This document shows positions 1-8,650 of a stretch of DNA of 50,393 bases, piece by piece. Every line of letters begins with the position of its first letter. Position 1 is the first letter of the stretch. The notes beneath the pieces are model-generated. The model saw only the letters and a list, made by a program, of their open reading frames with translations. It did no database searches and had not been told where the DNA came from. Made by a program: the position numbers and the translations under genes. Origin of the DNA: Paenibacillus sp. (lineage in GTDB: Bacteria; Bacillota; Bacilli; Paenibacillales; Paenibacillaceae); contig JAIRVF010000051.1 in NCBI GenBank assembly GCA_031254035.1, positions 1 through 50,393 of the forward strand, written 5' to 3'.

Positions 1-246
1 GCAGAAAAATTGAAGATAGACACGTTACTAGCCAATCTACTCACAAAATATCCGCTGCTCCAAAATGTTAGTAGCGACTTAGTAGCTATTTTTCCGCATA
101 CCGTTCGCTTAATCATGAAGGGAGATCTTTCCCGTGCTTTGGAGGAGTATGTCTCTGCTTCACAGAATACGGAAATACCTGACACTGACACCGAAGCTTA
201 TAACTTGTTAGGCCAAAACTTGTCAGCTGCTGTGAAAAATTCTTGA
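1..246 (+). CDS. C-terminal part of an unidentified protein (truncated by window edge)
   Basis: The reading frame is open from the first base and stops at 246, so this is probably the tail of a gene that begins before the window; a TTG at 10 could be an internal start but nothing upstream of it can be judged. About 80 residues are visible. They look helical and mildly acidic, with no motif I recognise and no membrane segment. A hairpin terminator follows about 55 bases after the stop, which supports this being the end of a real transcript. Function unknown. Confidence 0.45.
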   Translation, partial: AEKLKIDTLLANLLTKYPLLQNVSSDLVAIFPHTVRLIMKGDLSRALEEYVSASQNTEIPDTDTEAYNLLGQNLSAAVKNS

Positions 247-299
247 GGTATATATAAATGCAACGGTAGCCTTTAATCCAATCCTACAATAAACAAACA

Positions 300-346
300 A
301 AATGCCGAGAGGACAGTATAATCCACTGTCTTTTCGGCATTTTTTA
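300..346. terminator. Intrinsic terminator
   Basis: Interrupted inverted repeat AATGCCGA..GGACAGT / ACTGTC..TTCGGCATT followed by a T run. It lies between the tail gene and the convergent chromate transporter gene, and an A run on the left lets it work on both strands. Confidence 0.8.
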
Positions 347-354
347 ACCCATTC

Positions 355-1542
355 TTACGTCAAACCCGCAATGATCCCACCCGCAGCACCGACCAAGACG
401 ATAATCCAAGGGGGCAGCTTCCAAAAAACGAGCATTACGAACAGGATGGATACGAGAGCATAATCCCCCGGGCTCATAATAGCCGTTGTCCACAGCGGAT
501 TGTACAAAGCGGCGAACAATATGCCGACCACCGCTGCATTAATCCCTGTCAGAGCGCCTTGGATATGCCGGTTCTGACGTAGAGAGCTCCAGAAAGGCAG
601 CGTTCCGATTACAAGCAAAAAGGCAGGAGAAAAGATGGCTACCGTTGCGATCAAAGCTCCGGGTATGCCTTTTGCCATGGCACCCAAATATGCGGCAAAG
701 GTAAACAGTGGTCCTGGAACGGCTTGAGTTGCACCGTAACCTGCCAGGAAGTCTTCTTTATGTACCCATCCTGTGGACACTACCTCCTGTTCAAGCAGAG
801 GTAATACGACATGGCCACCGCCAAAGACGAGGGAACCAGAACGATAGAAACTGTCAAAAAAGGTGAGCCATCCGCCAGCGAAATATCCGGAGAGCAGCGG
901 CAAGGTAAACAAGAGACCGGAAAATGCGACCAGACAAGCAGCAGCCAACTTGCGGCTGACAGGGACGGATATATCGGGGGCTTGCATGGGGTCATTTTTT
1001 CGATACAGCCACGCACCTGCGAAGCCCGACACCGCAATTAGCATAACCTGGCTCCATGGATTCTGCCATAAAAGGATGATGGTGGCGACAATGATCGCAA
1101 TGGTCACTCGGCCTTTATCTGGCGTGAGCTTTTGTCCCATTCCCAATACAGCCTGAGCAACAATGGCAACAGCTACAATTTTCAAGCCGTGTATCCAACC
1201 TTGGCTGCCGATATCATACCCTTTCAAAAGAAAGGCAAAAAGGATTAGCGCAATGACAGAAGGAAACGTGAAACCGATCCACGCGATCAATCCGCCAAGT
1301 AGACCTGCACGATATACCCCAATACCGATTCCAACCTGGCTGCTGGCTGGCCCAGGGAGAAGCTGGCAAAGCGCCACAAGATCCGCATAACTTCGTTCGT
1401 CCATCCATCGGCGTTTTCGTATGTACTCATTATGAAAATACCCAAGATGGGCAATCGGTCCCCCAAATGAGGTCAGTCCCAGTTTTGTTGAAACAGCCAA
1501 CACTTCTAGCAACGCCTTGATTTTGACGGGTTGATGACTCAT
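355..1542 (-). CDS. chrA: Chromate transporter, two-domain CHR family
   Basis: A 395-residue polytopic membrane protein of the CHR family, whose members export chromate or related oxyanions. The N-terminal half carries the family signature near residues 22-30 (GLTSFGGP) and the LCQLLPGP segment near residues 58-65; the C-terminal half repeats it (GSLVFGGGHVVLPLL, then TQAVPGPLFTFAAYLG), so both CHR domains are present. The start has an AAAGGAG site about 12 bases upstream. It is a single gene convergent with the upstream fragment and divergent from the YdcZ gene. Family membership is clear; chromate as the natural substrate is inferred, since CHR proteins without nearby chrB can serve other roles. 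Confidence 0.9.
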   Translation of the reverse strand: MSHQPVKIKALLEVLAVSTKLGLTSFGGPIAHLGYFHNEYIRKRRWMDERSYADLVALCQLLPGPASSQVGIGIGVYRAGLLGGLIAWIGFTFPSVIALILFAFLLKGYDIGSQGWIHGLKIVAVAIVAQAVLGMGQKLTPDKGRVTIAIIVATIILLWQNPWSQVMLIAVSGFAGAWLYRKNDPMQAPDISVPVSRKLAAACLVAFSGLLFTLPLLSGYFAGGWLTFFDSFYRSGSLVFGGGHVVLPLLEQEVVSTGWVHKEDFLAGYGATQAVPGPLFTFAAYLGAMAKGIPGALIATVAIFSPAFLLVIGTLPFWSSLRQNRHIQGALTGINAAVVGILFAALYNPLWTTAIMSPGDYALVSILFVMLVFWKLPPWIIVLVGAAGGIIAGLT

Positions 1543-1745
1543 ACAATAACATGTCTCCTTTGGAGGTATGGAGTTGTTTTATAAACAAGAGGGCCATTCT
1601 TCTAAAATATGGCTTTTCATAACATAGTTTAGCTCATGGTCAAAGCCGTGGTAAAGAAAATATTCCGGGACATATGTCCTTTCTTTCGGACCGGAATGTA
1701 TTATTTAATGATTATCAAATAAGAAAAGCTGAGGAGATAAGTCAG

Positions 1746-2171
1746 ATGAGAGGAATTATTTTTGCGTTTTTAGGCGGCGCTTTTATTACACTACAAGGTG
1801 TGGCCAACGCTAGGATCAGTCAAGGGATCGGCACTTGGCAGGCGGCAACGCTTACCCAGTTTACAGGCTTTATCGTCGCATTGATCGTGACGCTTATTCT
1901 GCGTGATGTCAAATGGCAGGGTTTCAAAAAAGTTAAACCTTTGTATTTGAGTGCAGGAGCTTATGCGGCCGTTATTATTTTCAGTAATGTGACAGCCATT
2001 AGGCATATTGGCGTTACCCTTACCGTTGCACTTGTTTTAATCGCCCAGTTGGGCCTAACCTTCCTTATGGACCATTTCGGATGGTTTGGTTTGGAAAAAC
2101 AAAAAATGAAGCTTCCTCAGTTTATCGGCATTGCCATGATGGTTGCAGGTGTGGTGATTCTGAAATTTTAA
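1746..2171 (+). CDS. YdcZ/DUF606-type DMT superfamily membrane protein
   Basis: A 141-residue protein with four predicted membrane segments, of the YdcZ (DUF606) branch of the drug/metabolite transporter superfamily. Typical features are the opening GGAFITLQGVANARI, where family members have a conserved N/Q-rich first helix, and the final GIAMMVAGVVILKF. The ATG at 1746 is preferred over upstream in-frame ATGs because it has GAGGAGATAAG at good spacing. A second gene of the same family lies just after the regulator gene at 2223, and the two may form a heteromeric pair as small DMT proteins often do. The substrate is unknown. Confidence 0.85.
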   Translation: MRGIIFAFLGGAFITLQGVANARISQGIGTWQAATLTQFTGFIVALIVTLILRDVKWQGFKKVKPLYLSAGAYAAVIIFSNVTAIRHIGVTLTVALVLIAQLGLTFLMDHFGWFGLEKQKMKLPQFIGIAMMVAGVVILKF

Positions 2172-2222
2172 ACGTATAATTAACCCGGTAAATGAACACT
2201 TGAAGGCTGGGGGATCTCATTC

Positions 2223-2921
2223 ATGAAAGAAATTATGGACCGCTCGTTGCTGGCGGAATTTATAAATATGCATGGGCTGGATGCCATTTTTAATGAACCG
2301 TTAATTTCGCATATGAACCTGTACAACTATGATCAAGGGGAACTGATCTGTTCCCAAGGGGAGCCGTCTCGGTATTTGTATATTCTTGTTAAAGGGAAGC
2401 TCAAAGTTTTCAACACCTCTACGCAAGGCAAAATGCTGATCATCTCTTTTAAAACGGCACTCGAAGTGATCGGCGACATTGAGTACATTCAGGAAGCGGA
2501 CTTTATCAATACGGTCGAAGCAGTATCGCCGGTGTGGATAATCGCGATTCATCAACAGTGGCTAAAAATGCACGGGAAGGACCATACGCCGCTGCTGAAA
2601 TTTTTATTGAAAATCATTACCGAAAAGTTTTATATGAAGTCGAACGCGCTCAGCTTTAATCTGATGTACCCTGTCGAGGTGAGACTTGCTAGTTATATTC
2701 TTTCGGTGTCTTTTGATCCGTCCGATGCGCTATTTAAAGGAAATCTGAGCACATCCGAACTTCGGGATGCAGCGAATTTAATCGGAACGAGCTATAGGCA
2801 TCTGAACCGGGTTATACTGCAGCTTTGCCAAGAAGGTATTCTAGAGCGCAGTAAAGGCTTCATTCATGTTAAAGACAAGGAGCGGTTGATCACAATCGCC
2901 GGTCACAGTATTTACGAATAA
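2223..2921 (+). CDS. Crp/Fnr-family transcriptional regulator (YeiL-like)
   Basis: A 232-residue regulator with an N-terminal cyclic-nucleotide-binding-type beta barrel (about residues 20-125, including the GELICSQGEPSRYLYILVKG stretch) and a C-terminal winged helix-turn-helix (about 150-225; STSELRDAANLIGTSYRHLNR is the likely recognition region). No Cys cluster typical of Fnr iron-sulfur binding is seen at the N-terminus. The general build resembles the YeiL subgroup. It sits between two YdcZ-type membrane protein genes in the same direction with gaps of 51 and 28 bp, so the three probably form one operon and the regulator probably controls it. The ligand is not evident. Confidence 0.85.
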   Translation: MKEIMDRSLLAEFINMHGLDAIFNEPLISHMNLYNYDQGELICSQGEPSRYLYILVKGKLKVFNTSTQGKMLIISFKTALEVIGDIEYIQEADFINTVEAVSPVWIIAIHQQWLKMHGKDHTPLLKFLLKIITEKFYMKSNALSFNLMYPVEVRLASYILSVSFDPSDALFKGNLSTSELRDAANLIGTSYRHLNRVILQLCQEGILERSKGFIHVKDKERLITIAGHSIYE

Positions 2922-2949
2922 TATCATGGTGAAATAGGAGAGTTGAGCA

Positions 2950-3426
2950 ATGATTTTGGGACTTTTACTGGCATTGTTGGGCGGTTTACTCGTCAGTCTG
3001 CAAAATATATTTAACAATAGAGTGAATGTACATGTCGGAAACTGGGGAACGACCACTTTAGTGCTGGGTTTGGGTTTTGCAGCTTCTTTTACGCTCGGTT
3101 TGGTGTTTGAAGGTGGAGCACTCTTTCATCTGGAACATATGCAGCTCTGGTACTGTTTCAGCGGCTTGATCGGCGTGGGCGTAGTGACCTGTATGGTACA
3201 AGGGATTGAACGTCTCGGTCCTACGTTTGGGATTTCGATCAGTATGTGTGCGCAGCTTGGGTTTGCTTTATTATTTGACTCGATGGGATGGTTGGGCCTG
3301 GAAAAAGTAGATTTTACGTTTAAACAGCTAGTCGGTGTACTGGTCGTCGTTGGAGGCATCATCGTGTTTAAGGCTGGCGGACGTGAAAAGCAAAAATCCG
3401 TGAATAAGAAGGTTATGAATGCGTAG
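2950..3426 (+). CDS. YdcZ/DUF606-type DMT superfamily membrane protein (second copy)
   Basis: A 158-residue, four-helix membrane protein of the same YdcZ family as the gene at 1746. The two share the opening ALLGGLLVSLQNIFNNRV-like first helix, the central QLGFALLFDSMGWLGLEK block (compare QLGLTFLMDHFGWFGLEK in the first) and the closing GGIIVFK. It has a GGAGAG ribosome site and lies 28 bp after the Crp/Fnr gene. The hydrophilic C-terminal tail (GGREKQKSVNKK) is extra relative to its partner. A paired small transporter under local regulation is the natural reading; the substrate is unknown. Confidence 0.85.
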   Translation: MILGLLLALLGGLLVSLQNIFNNRVNVHVGNWGTTTLVLGLGFAASFTLGLVFEGGALFHLEHMQLWYCFSGLIGVGVVTCMVQGIERLGPTFGISISMCAQLGFALLFDSMGWLGLEKVDFTFKQLVGVLVVVGGIIVFKAGGREKQKSVNKKVMNA

Positions 3427-3510
3427 TAAATTTCCAATCGAATAAGTCCTTCCCAAAAGGGTAACGTTATATTGAATGTAATTCTCGACCCGGATTATGG
3501 AGGCTTTCTG

Positions 3511-5214
3511 ATGGAAAACCAAATGAATGGAATTCAAACCGGATATACGATCTCAAAGACATTAGGTGAATACCTTTTTGACTGTTTGAAGCAGGAGGGG
3601 ATCACGGAGATATTTGGCATACCCGGTGATTATAATTTTTCCTTGCTGGATACGCTTGAACGGTATGCGGGAATACGATTTATCAATGGTCGGAATGAAC
3701 TGAACTCCGGTTATGCCGCAGACGGTTATGCCAGAATGAAGGGAATGTCCGCGCTAATTACGACTTTTGGCGTTGGTGAAATGAGCGCTTGCAATGCAAT
3801 TGCCGGGGCGAACAGCGAGCATGTGCCGATCATCCATATTGTCGGCTCGCCGCCGGATACCGCACAGAAAGCGCGGAAACTGATGCATCATACCTTGCTG
3901 GATGGCGATTATGACGTGTTTCGAAAAGTGTATGAACCTATTACCGCCTATACAGCAGTGCTTACACCCGAAAATGCGGCTATCGAAATTCCCAATGCCA
4001 TATCCATTGCCAAACAAAAGAGGAAACCGGTCTATCTGGTCGTAGCCGATGATTTAGTGATGAAACCGGTCATGGCTCATCAAAAAGCCGCTATGCCAAA
4101 AGTAATGACGAATCCGAAAACGCTGCAGGCTGCAGTAGATCATATGAAGTTGATGTTAAATCAAGCTCAAAAGACGGTACTGCTGGTGGATGTCAAAACG
4201 CAGCGGTTTCATCTGCAGGAATACATACGCAAACTTGCTGAATCCATGAACGTTCCGGTTGCGTCTACCATGTTCGGTAAAGGTGCTTTCGACGAAAGCC
4301 ATCCGTTATTCATCGGAGTGTATGGAGGGGATTTTGGCAGCTCGGAAGTACGGAATACGGTAGAAAATGCGGATTGCGTCATTGCCGTTGGATTGGTCTG
4401 GGCAGACAGCAATACGGCTGATTTTACAGCAAAATTGAATCCTCTTCAGCTCATAGAGGTCCAACCTGACAAGGCAAAAGTCGGAGAAGCGGAATACCTG
4501 AATGTGCTGGCAGAGGACATCCTGCTTGCTTTGCAAAGTACTGGATACAAGCTGCAAGGTACGGTTTCTAAGGGTACAGGCCCATACGATAGGTTGGTAG
4601 GTCAACCCGATGAGTTGCTCTCAGCGGTATCGTATTATCCCCGTTTACAGCGGTTGCTTAAAGAAGGGGACATCGTTGTTGTTGAGACGGGGACATTTTA
4701 TTATGGAATGGGGCAAATTAAACTGCCACGGGGTGTAACCTATATTGTCGAAGGTGGATGGCAGTCGATCGGTTATGCTACACCATCAGCATACGGGGCA
4801 TGTATTGCGGAGCCTACAAAACGTATATTACTTTTTACAGGGGATGGTTCCTTGCAGCTTACGGCTCAGGAAATCAGCTCGATGCTGTATTATGGCTGCA
4901 AGCCGGTTATCTTTGTCCTGAACAACGACGGATATACCATCGAAAAATATTTAAATGTAAAAACCGAAAATCAGACGTACAACAAGGTTCCGAAATGGTC
5001 CTATACGAAGCTGGCCGAAGCTTTCGGGGGCGATGCTTTCACGGTAACTGTGCATACCAATGGGGAGCTGGATGAAGCGATCAACCGGGCCGAAACCGAA
5101 TGCGGCCGCAGGTTATGCATCATCGAAATGATAGCAAGCGATCCTATGGATGCTCCGGATTATATGCTTAAAATGCGCGATTACATGGAACAGCAGGAAA
5201 AGCTGCGGAATTGA
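3511..5214 (+). CDS. Thiamine-diphosphate-dependent 2-keto acid decarboxylase (indolepyruvate/pyruvate decarboxylase type)
   Basis: A 567-residue ThDP enzyme that should decarboxylate a 2-keto acid to the aldehyde. The ATG at 3511 is chosen because GGAGG lies seven bases upstream; a TTG at 3472 has no such site. The catalytic glutamate lies in RNELNSGYAADGYAR (about E63). The His-His pair typical of pyruvate and indolepyruvate decarboxylases is at about 126-127 (MHHTLLDGDY) and is absent from acetolactate synthases. The cofactor-binding GDGS...NND motif is near residues 445-475. Length matches the family (550-570). Whether the substrate is pyruvate, indolepyruvate or a branched-chain keto acid cannot be told from sequence alone. 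Confidence 0.9.
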   Translation: MENQMNGIQTGYTISKTLGEYLFDCLKQEGITEIFGIPGDYNFSLLDTLERYAGIRFINGRNELNSGYAADGYARMKGMSALITTFGVGEMSACNAIAGANSEHVPIIHIVGSPPDTAQKARKLMHHTLLDGDYDVFRKVYEPITAYTAVLTPENAAIEIPNAISIAKQKRKPVYLVVADDLVMKPVMAHQKAAMPKVMTNPKTLQAAVDHMKLMLNQAQKTVLLVDVKTQRFHLQEYIRKLAESMNVPVASTMFGKGAFDESHPLFIGVYGGDFGSSEVRNTVENADCVIAVGLVWADSNTADFTAKLNPLQLIEVQPDKAKVGEAEYLNVLAEDILLALQSTGYKLQGTVSKGTGPYDRLVGQPDELLSAVSYYPRLQRLLKEGDIVVVETGTFYYGMGQIKLPRGVTYIVEGGWQSIGYATPSAYGACIAEPTKRILLFTGDGSLQLTAQEISSMLYYGCKPVIFVLNNDGYTIEKYLNVKTENQTYNKVPKWSYTKLAEAFGGDAFTVTVHTNGELDEAINRAETECGRRLCIIEMIASDPMDAPDYMLKMRDYMEQQEKLRN

Positions 5215-5344
5215 CCATATTTTCAGAAATATTGAAGCGGTATGATGCGGATAAGAAGCGGGTATGTAGCAGAGGCTATACACTCGCTTTTTTTATTGAT
5301 ATATTTAAGGAAAACAAATGTTCACATTTAATGAGGAGAAGATT

Positions 5345-6445
5345 ATGGCGGAAGCACTAAAATCGATGTACAACATGGAATTTCTTCAAGATTTCGGAGA
5401 GAAGGTAAAGGAAGCATACGGGGCCTTTGAGATTGAAGGTTTCATAAATAAAATCATGGATGACACTTGGGAGGAGCTTGCGCTCAAAGCGAGAACTCGC
5501 CGAATAAGTCAAACGCTAGGCGAATATTTGCCGGCTTCCTATGAAGAGGCACTGGGTATCTTGTTCCAGATCGATGAGAAATGTGTCGGATTTCCGTATT
5601 TGTTTTTTCCAGATTTTGTTGAAGTTTACGGACAAGCTGAAGAAGATTGGAATCTATCCATGCAGGCTTTGGAAAGATTCACACAGAGATCTTCTGCTGA
5701 ATTTGCGGTCAGGCCATTTATTATCCGCGAACCTGAACGTATGATGGATCAGATGCTTGCATGGTCTAAACATCCAAATGAGCATGTGAGACGTCTGGCG
5801 AGCGAGGGCTGTAGACCACGTTTGCCTTGGGGGCAAGCCCTAAAAATGTTTAAACAGGATCCTTCCCCCGTGCTTCCGATATTGGAACAGCTGAAGGAAG
5901 ATACTTCGCTGTATGTCCGCAAGAGTGTCGCCAACAATCTGAATGATATCGCCAAAGACCATCCTAGAGCAGTACTTGGCATCGCCAAGCGTTGGCTCGG
6001 CAGCAACCCGGATACGAATTGGATTGTGAGACATGCCTGCCGGACCTTGATCCGTAAGGCTGATCCCGAAGTAATGAAACTCTTTGGATATTCCGATTCG
6101 AATGATGAGCACCCGCTTGCGATCTCGGCTAACTTGTCCGCCCGACCCCAGGTCCTGCCGATTGGCGGCAGCAGTTTGCTTCATTATGAGCTCCATATTC
6201 GGGAAGGGTCTACTGTACGTATTCGAATTGAATATGGCATCTATTTTGTAAAATCGAATGGGCAGGCTTCCCGTAAATTGTTTTTGCTTTCGGATAAGAC
6301 TGTTCCTGGCGGTTCACAGCTGAAGGGTGATCGCAAGCACAGCTGGGCGGATTTGACGACAAGGCGCCATTATCCGGGTGAGCATCGGATCGTGCTGCTC
6401 GTGAATGGACAGGAGATCGCCGAGACGAGTTTATGGATTGAATAA
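5345..6445 (+). CDS. AlkC-like DNA alkylation repair protein with HEAT repeats and a C-terminal Ig-like domain
   Basis: A 366-residue protein. The ATG at 5345 follows GAGGAGA and gives the family-like opening MAEALKSMYN; an ATG at 5318 would add nine residues. Helical HEAT-type repeats fill about residues 15-265, including WSKHPNEHVRRLASEGCRPR and DTSLYVRKSVANNLNDI, which resemble the AlkC/AlkD non-base-flipping alkylpurine glycosylases. After residue 265 the character changes to beta-strand (LHYELHIREGSTVRIRIEYG, then the closing HRIVLLVNGQEIAETSLWIE), as in the AlkC subgroup with an added immunoglobulin-like domain. Its job would be excision of alkylated bases from DNA. It is monocistronic, ending before a strong bidirectional terminator. 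Confidence 0.82.
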   Translation: MAEALKSMYNMEFLQDFGEKVKEAYGAFEIEGFINKIMDDTWEELALKARTRRISQTLGEYLPASYEEALGILFQIDEKCVGFPYLFFPDFVEVYGQAEEDWNLSMQALERFTQRSSAEFAVRPFIIREPERMMDQMLAWSKHPNEHVRRLASEGCRPRLPWGQALKMFKQDPSPVLPILEQLKEDTSLYVRKSVANNLNDIAKDHPRAVLGIAKRWLGSNPDTNWIVRHACRTLIRKADPEVMKLFGYSDSNDEHPLAISANLSARPQVLPIGGSSLLHYELHIREGSTVRIRIEYGIYFVKSNGQASRKLFLLSDKTVPGGSQLKGDRKHSWADLTTRRHYPGEHRIVLLVNGQEIAETSLWIE

Positions 6446-6588
6446 AACCTTTGATTGATAAAAGCATCAGGACTTACGAAATAGCGATGAATGCATGGGG
6501 GATCGATAACAAAAACGTCTAGACCAAGTGCCGTTAGTCACCTTAAGCATCAAATGATATCAGTATGTATATTATCAATATTCGATAG

Positions 6589-6620
6589 CGACAGCGGAAG
6601 GGCAGACCCTTCCGCTGTCG
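6589..6620. terminator. Bidirectional terminator
   Basis: Perfect 14-bp stem CGACAGCGGAAGGG / CCCTTCCGCTGTCG with a four-base loop, between the convergent alkC-like and erm genes. The T tract is weak (TTGTATTT). Confidence 0.75.
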
Positions 6621-6665
6621 TTGTATTTACAGAAATTTATGGTCACGTGCCCGACGAATGACGAA

Positions 6666-7541
6666 TTACATCCCCGATGATCGTACTCCATTATGCGATT
6701 TCTTTTTTCTTTTAGGCCAACGGAAGGACGGCACCCGTTCCAGCATCGTATGGAAGACGATTCCCCACTGAAGTTCATTTAACGAGCAAATGGGGGCATG
6801 CCGGTCAATCTTCAAACTTATCATTAGCTGTTTCATTTGTGGTGGAGTAAAAATTCCCTGCAATGCTCCGGAAACCGGAAGCTCCGGGTGTTTTAGGGCA
6901 TATTCCGCCAGTCCCTCAAAGGTATGATGGTGGCGCAGATCAATTTCGGCTGTCTTCTTTCTGCGAATTCGAAGAACCGCTGCATCGACGCGGGGCGGGG
7001 GAGAAAAGTGACGCCTAGGCACCATCTTCACCAGATCTATATCGAACCACATCCGCCATTTGAGCAAACGCGGACTGCGTATGAAGCGGTTGGTAAATCC
7101 CTTGGCAGCTCCATGCTGGACAATGAGTACCGCTCCTTGAAAAGAAGAAACCGGCGGGTTCAGGAGCTTCTCCAGAATAGGTGTTGTGATAAAAAAGGGA
7201 ATGTTGGCGACGACATGAAATGGTTTCTTGGGAAGATAGGAATGTTGGATGTCTCTTTCAACGATCGCAACATTTGCGTATTCTTCTGCTTTTCGTCTGA
7301 GAGCTTCGGCAAAAGCAGCGTCTTTTTCAATTGCCACCACCTTGCCAGCCGTTTCTGCCAGGTGGAATGTGATTGCGCCTTTCCCTGCACCCAGATCCAA
7401 TACCGTATCGATGGACGTTAATCCTGCATAGTCTACCATTTCCTGAATCACTTGTTTATTGTGCAGCAGATGCTGCGCTCTTAAATCGGGTTTTCCTTCA
7501 CGTTTAGGTGTTCCTGAAAGTCCGCGATTGTGTTTGTACAT
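6666..7541 (-). CDS. erm: Erm-type 23S rRNA adenine N6-methyltransferase
   Basis: A 291-residue SAM-dependent methyltransferase of the Erm/KsgA superfamily. It has the QHLLHN segment near residue 23 that precedes motif I in Erm proteins, motif I LDLGAGKGAIT (49-58) for SAM binding, and the catalytic NIPFFIT (113-119), where KsgA-type enzymes usually have NLPY. The C-terminus is basic (RWPKRKKKS). Known Erm enzymes methylate A2058 of 23S rRNA and give macrolide-lincosamide-streptogramin B resistance. The start has GGAGG eight bases upstream. The leader carries structured repeats and a terminator (7738-8282), so inducible control is likely. Activity is inferred; some chromosomal Erm homologues are weak. 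Confidence 0.88.
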   Translation of the reverse strand: MYKHNRGLSGTPKREGKPDLRAQHLLHNKQVIQEMVDYAGLTSIDTVLDLGAGKGAITFHLAETAGKVVAIEKDAAFAEALRRKAEEYANVAIVERDIQHSYLPKKPFHVVANIPFFITTPILEKLLNPPVSSFQGAVLIVQHGAAKGFTNRFIRSPRLLKWRMWFDIDLVKMVPRRHFSPPPRVDAAVLRIRRKKTAEIDLRHHHTFEGLAEYALKHPELPVSGALQGIFTPPQMKQLMISLKIDRHAPICSLNELQWGIVFHTMLERVPSFRWPKRKKKSHNGVRSSGM

Positions 7542-7737
7542 AGATGAATCCCTCCGTTACCCAGCAATTTATAATCGAAAACTGGCTGAGCTGTGTGCTG
7601 AAAAGACGAAGGAAGACATCCATCTCTTTATCCGAGGGAGTAGGCATTGGCATAATACCGTCCCTTGATAGGATGGAAATCATATACGGATGGCGTGATC
7701 CGGTTCATGAAGGTTCTTCACAATCGATCGTTTAAGG

Positions 7738-7860
7738 AGGTTACCTGTAAAAAAGGGCAGACCTATCCTGAGTCCTCTGCACAGAGCAAAGCCTTTGGCA
7801 AATTTTATCGGATGCACAAAGTTCTAACCCGGATATACTGATCTACCACACGTAACCCTC
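7738..7860 (-). promoter_or_regulatory. Structured leader element upstream of erm, copy proximal to the gene
   Basis: On the minus strand the element opens with GAGGGTTACGTGTGG and closes with GGTAACCTC, so its ends can pair (GGGTTAC with GTAACC). It shares with the copy at 8159-8282 the blocks GTAACCCTC, GATC.ACCACACGTAAC and CGGATATACTGATC (plus-strand letters) and the GGCAGACC.ATCC block, while the middle differs in sequence. Conserved flanks with a variable middle are what a folded RNA shows. An internal TATCC / GGATA pairing is available. I have an unverified impression of resemblance to the yjdF-type riboswitch; a covariance-model search would decide. The distance to the erm start is about 195 bases. 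Confidence 0.55.
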
Positions 7861-7895
7861 CTAACCTCAAGATGATGAAGCTTATTACAAGCAAC

Positions 7896-7925
7896 AAAAA
7901 AACACAGGCTGACTGCCTGTGTTTG
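7896..7925 (-). terminator. Terminator or attenuator within the erm upstream region
   Basis: On the minus strand AAACACAGGC / GCCTGTGTTT with a five-base loop is followed by a run of seven T. It lies between the two copies of the structured element, so it would end transcripts that begin beyond the distal copy, unless antitermination occurs. No T run follows on the plus strand. Confidence 0.7.
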
Positions 7926-8158
7926 AGTTCACGGAGGACCACACGAACGATAAGGACAACGGTGTCCTAGATGGTTGGATTTTGGACCATATTCGGAATG
8001 CTGCCGATTCATCGATAAACCGGTAAATCAATGCATCTGACCGGTAACACCAACGTTCCTGCTCATTCCGATATGAAAATGATTCTTAAAGGTAGCTAGA
8101 GCAATGCGATCATGCAAAATAGAGGCAGACCTTGCTCTACGACATGAAATGAAATATA

Positions 8159-8282
8159 GGGTTACCTTTAAAAATGGCAGACCAATCCGAAGTCCTCCGC
8201 TCACAGGCAGAGTTTTTTTGCAATTATGTTATTTGCAAAAAGATCTAACTCGGATATACTGATCAACCACACGTAACCCTCT
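8159..8282 (-). promoter_or_regulatory. Structured leader element, distal copy
   Basis: Second copy of the element described at 7738-7860, in the same orientation and about the same length. Its terminal arms pair perfectly (GGGTTAC / GTAACCC) and the internal pairing TATCCGAGT / ACTTCGGAT is longer than in the proximal copy. The middle contains an additional TTGCAA..ATTTGCAA hairpin not shared with the other copy. Between the two copies (7926-8158) I find no convincing gene; short ORFs there lack ribosome sites. The strip 8283-8522 holds nothing I can name apart from scattered TTTGCAAA words. Confidence 0.55.
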
Positions 8283-8522
8283 GTTTTTCATAAATTATTT
8301 ACATCCTAACATGGAATTCCACCTTTCAGCAAGATCATTTGTATGATCGAATTTTATCGGACAAAGACACAAGAATATCGCAAAAATGAGAATAGATTAT
8401 TATCTAAGGACTTTGCAAAATCCAATGAACGACTTTCTGTCCCACTAAGATCAAAATGTTTTTTTGCAAACATCGTGTCCGGGAGCGGCTATGAATCGAA
8501 ATTTGCAAAACCTGCTCATTAA

Positions 8523-8622
8523 GGCGCCATCAAAAAATTAATAGATCATTCGATTGGCCGAAAGTAGCTAAGGCGATGAGCTGTTTTGGTACAACTCTGA
8601 TTCACTATTTTTTGATCGCGTC
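8523..8622. repeat. 100-bp terminal-inverted-repeat element, copy 1
   Basis: The ends are inverted (GGCGCCATCAAAAAAT / ATTTTTTGATCGCGTC). The same 100-bp sequence, including the internal CCGAAAGTAGCT.AGGCGA block, recurs in reverse orientation at 14247-14346. A 41-bp hairpin built only from similar ends is at 35821. No coding capacity, so a MITE-like or structural repeat. It ends 28 bp before the start of the next gene. Confidence 0.8.
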
Positions 8623-8650
8623 TAATCATTGGATTGTGAGGTGAGAAAAG

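Noticed and set aside
7504..7683. A 59-codon minus-strand ORF overlapping the erm start, possible leader peptide
   Set aside because: No ribosome binding site near its ATG, unusually long for an Erm leader, and it overlaps erm out of frame. Kept only as a remote possibility.
7926..8010. A 27-codon minus-strand ORF ending just before the terminator at 7896-7925, resembling an attenuation leader
   Set aside because: No ribosome site before the ATG and the composition looks random.
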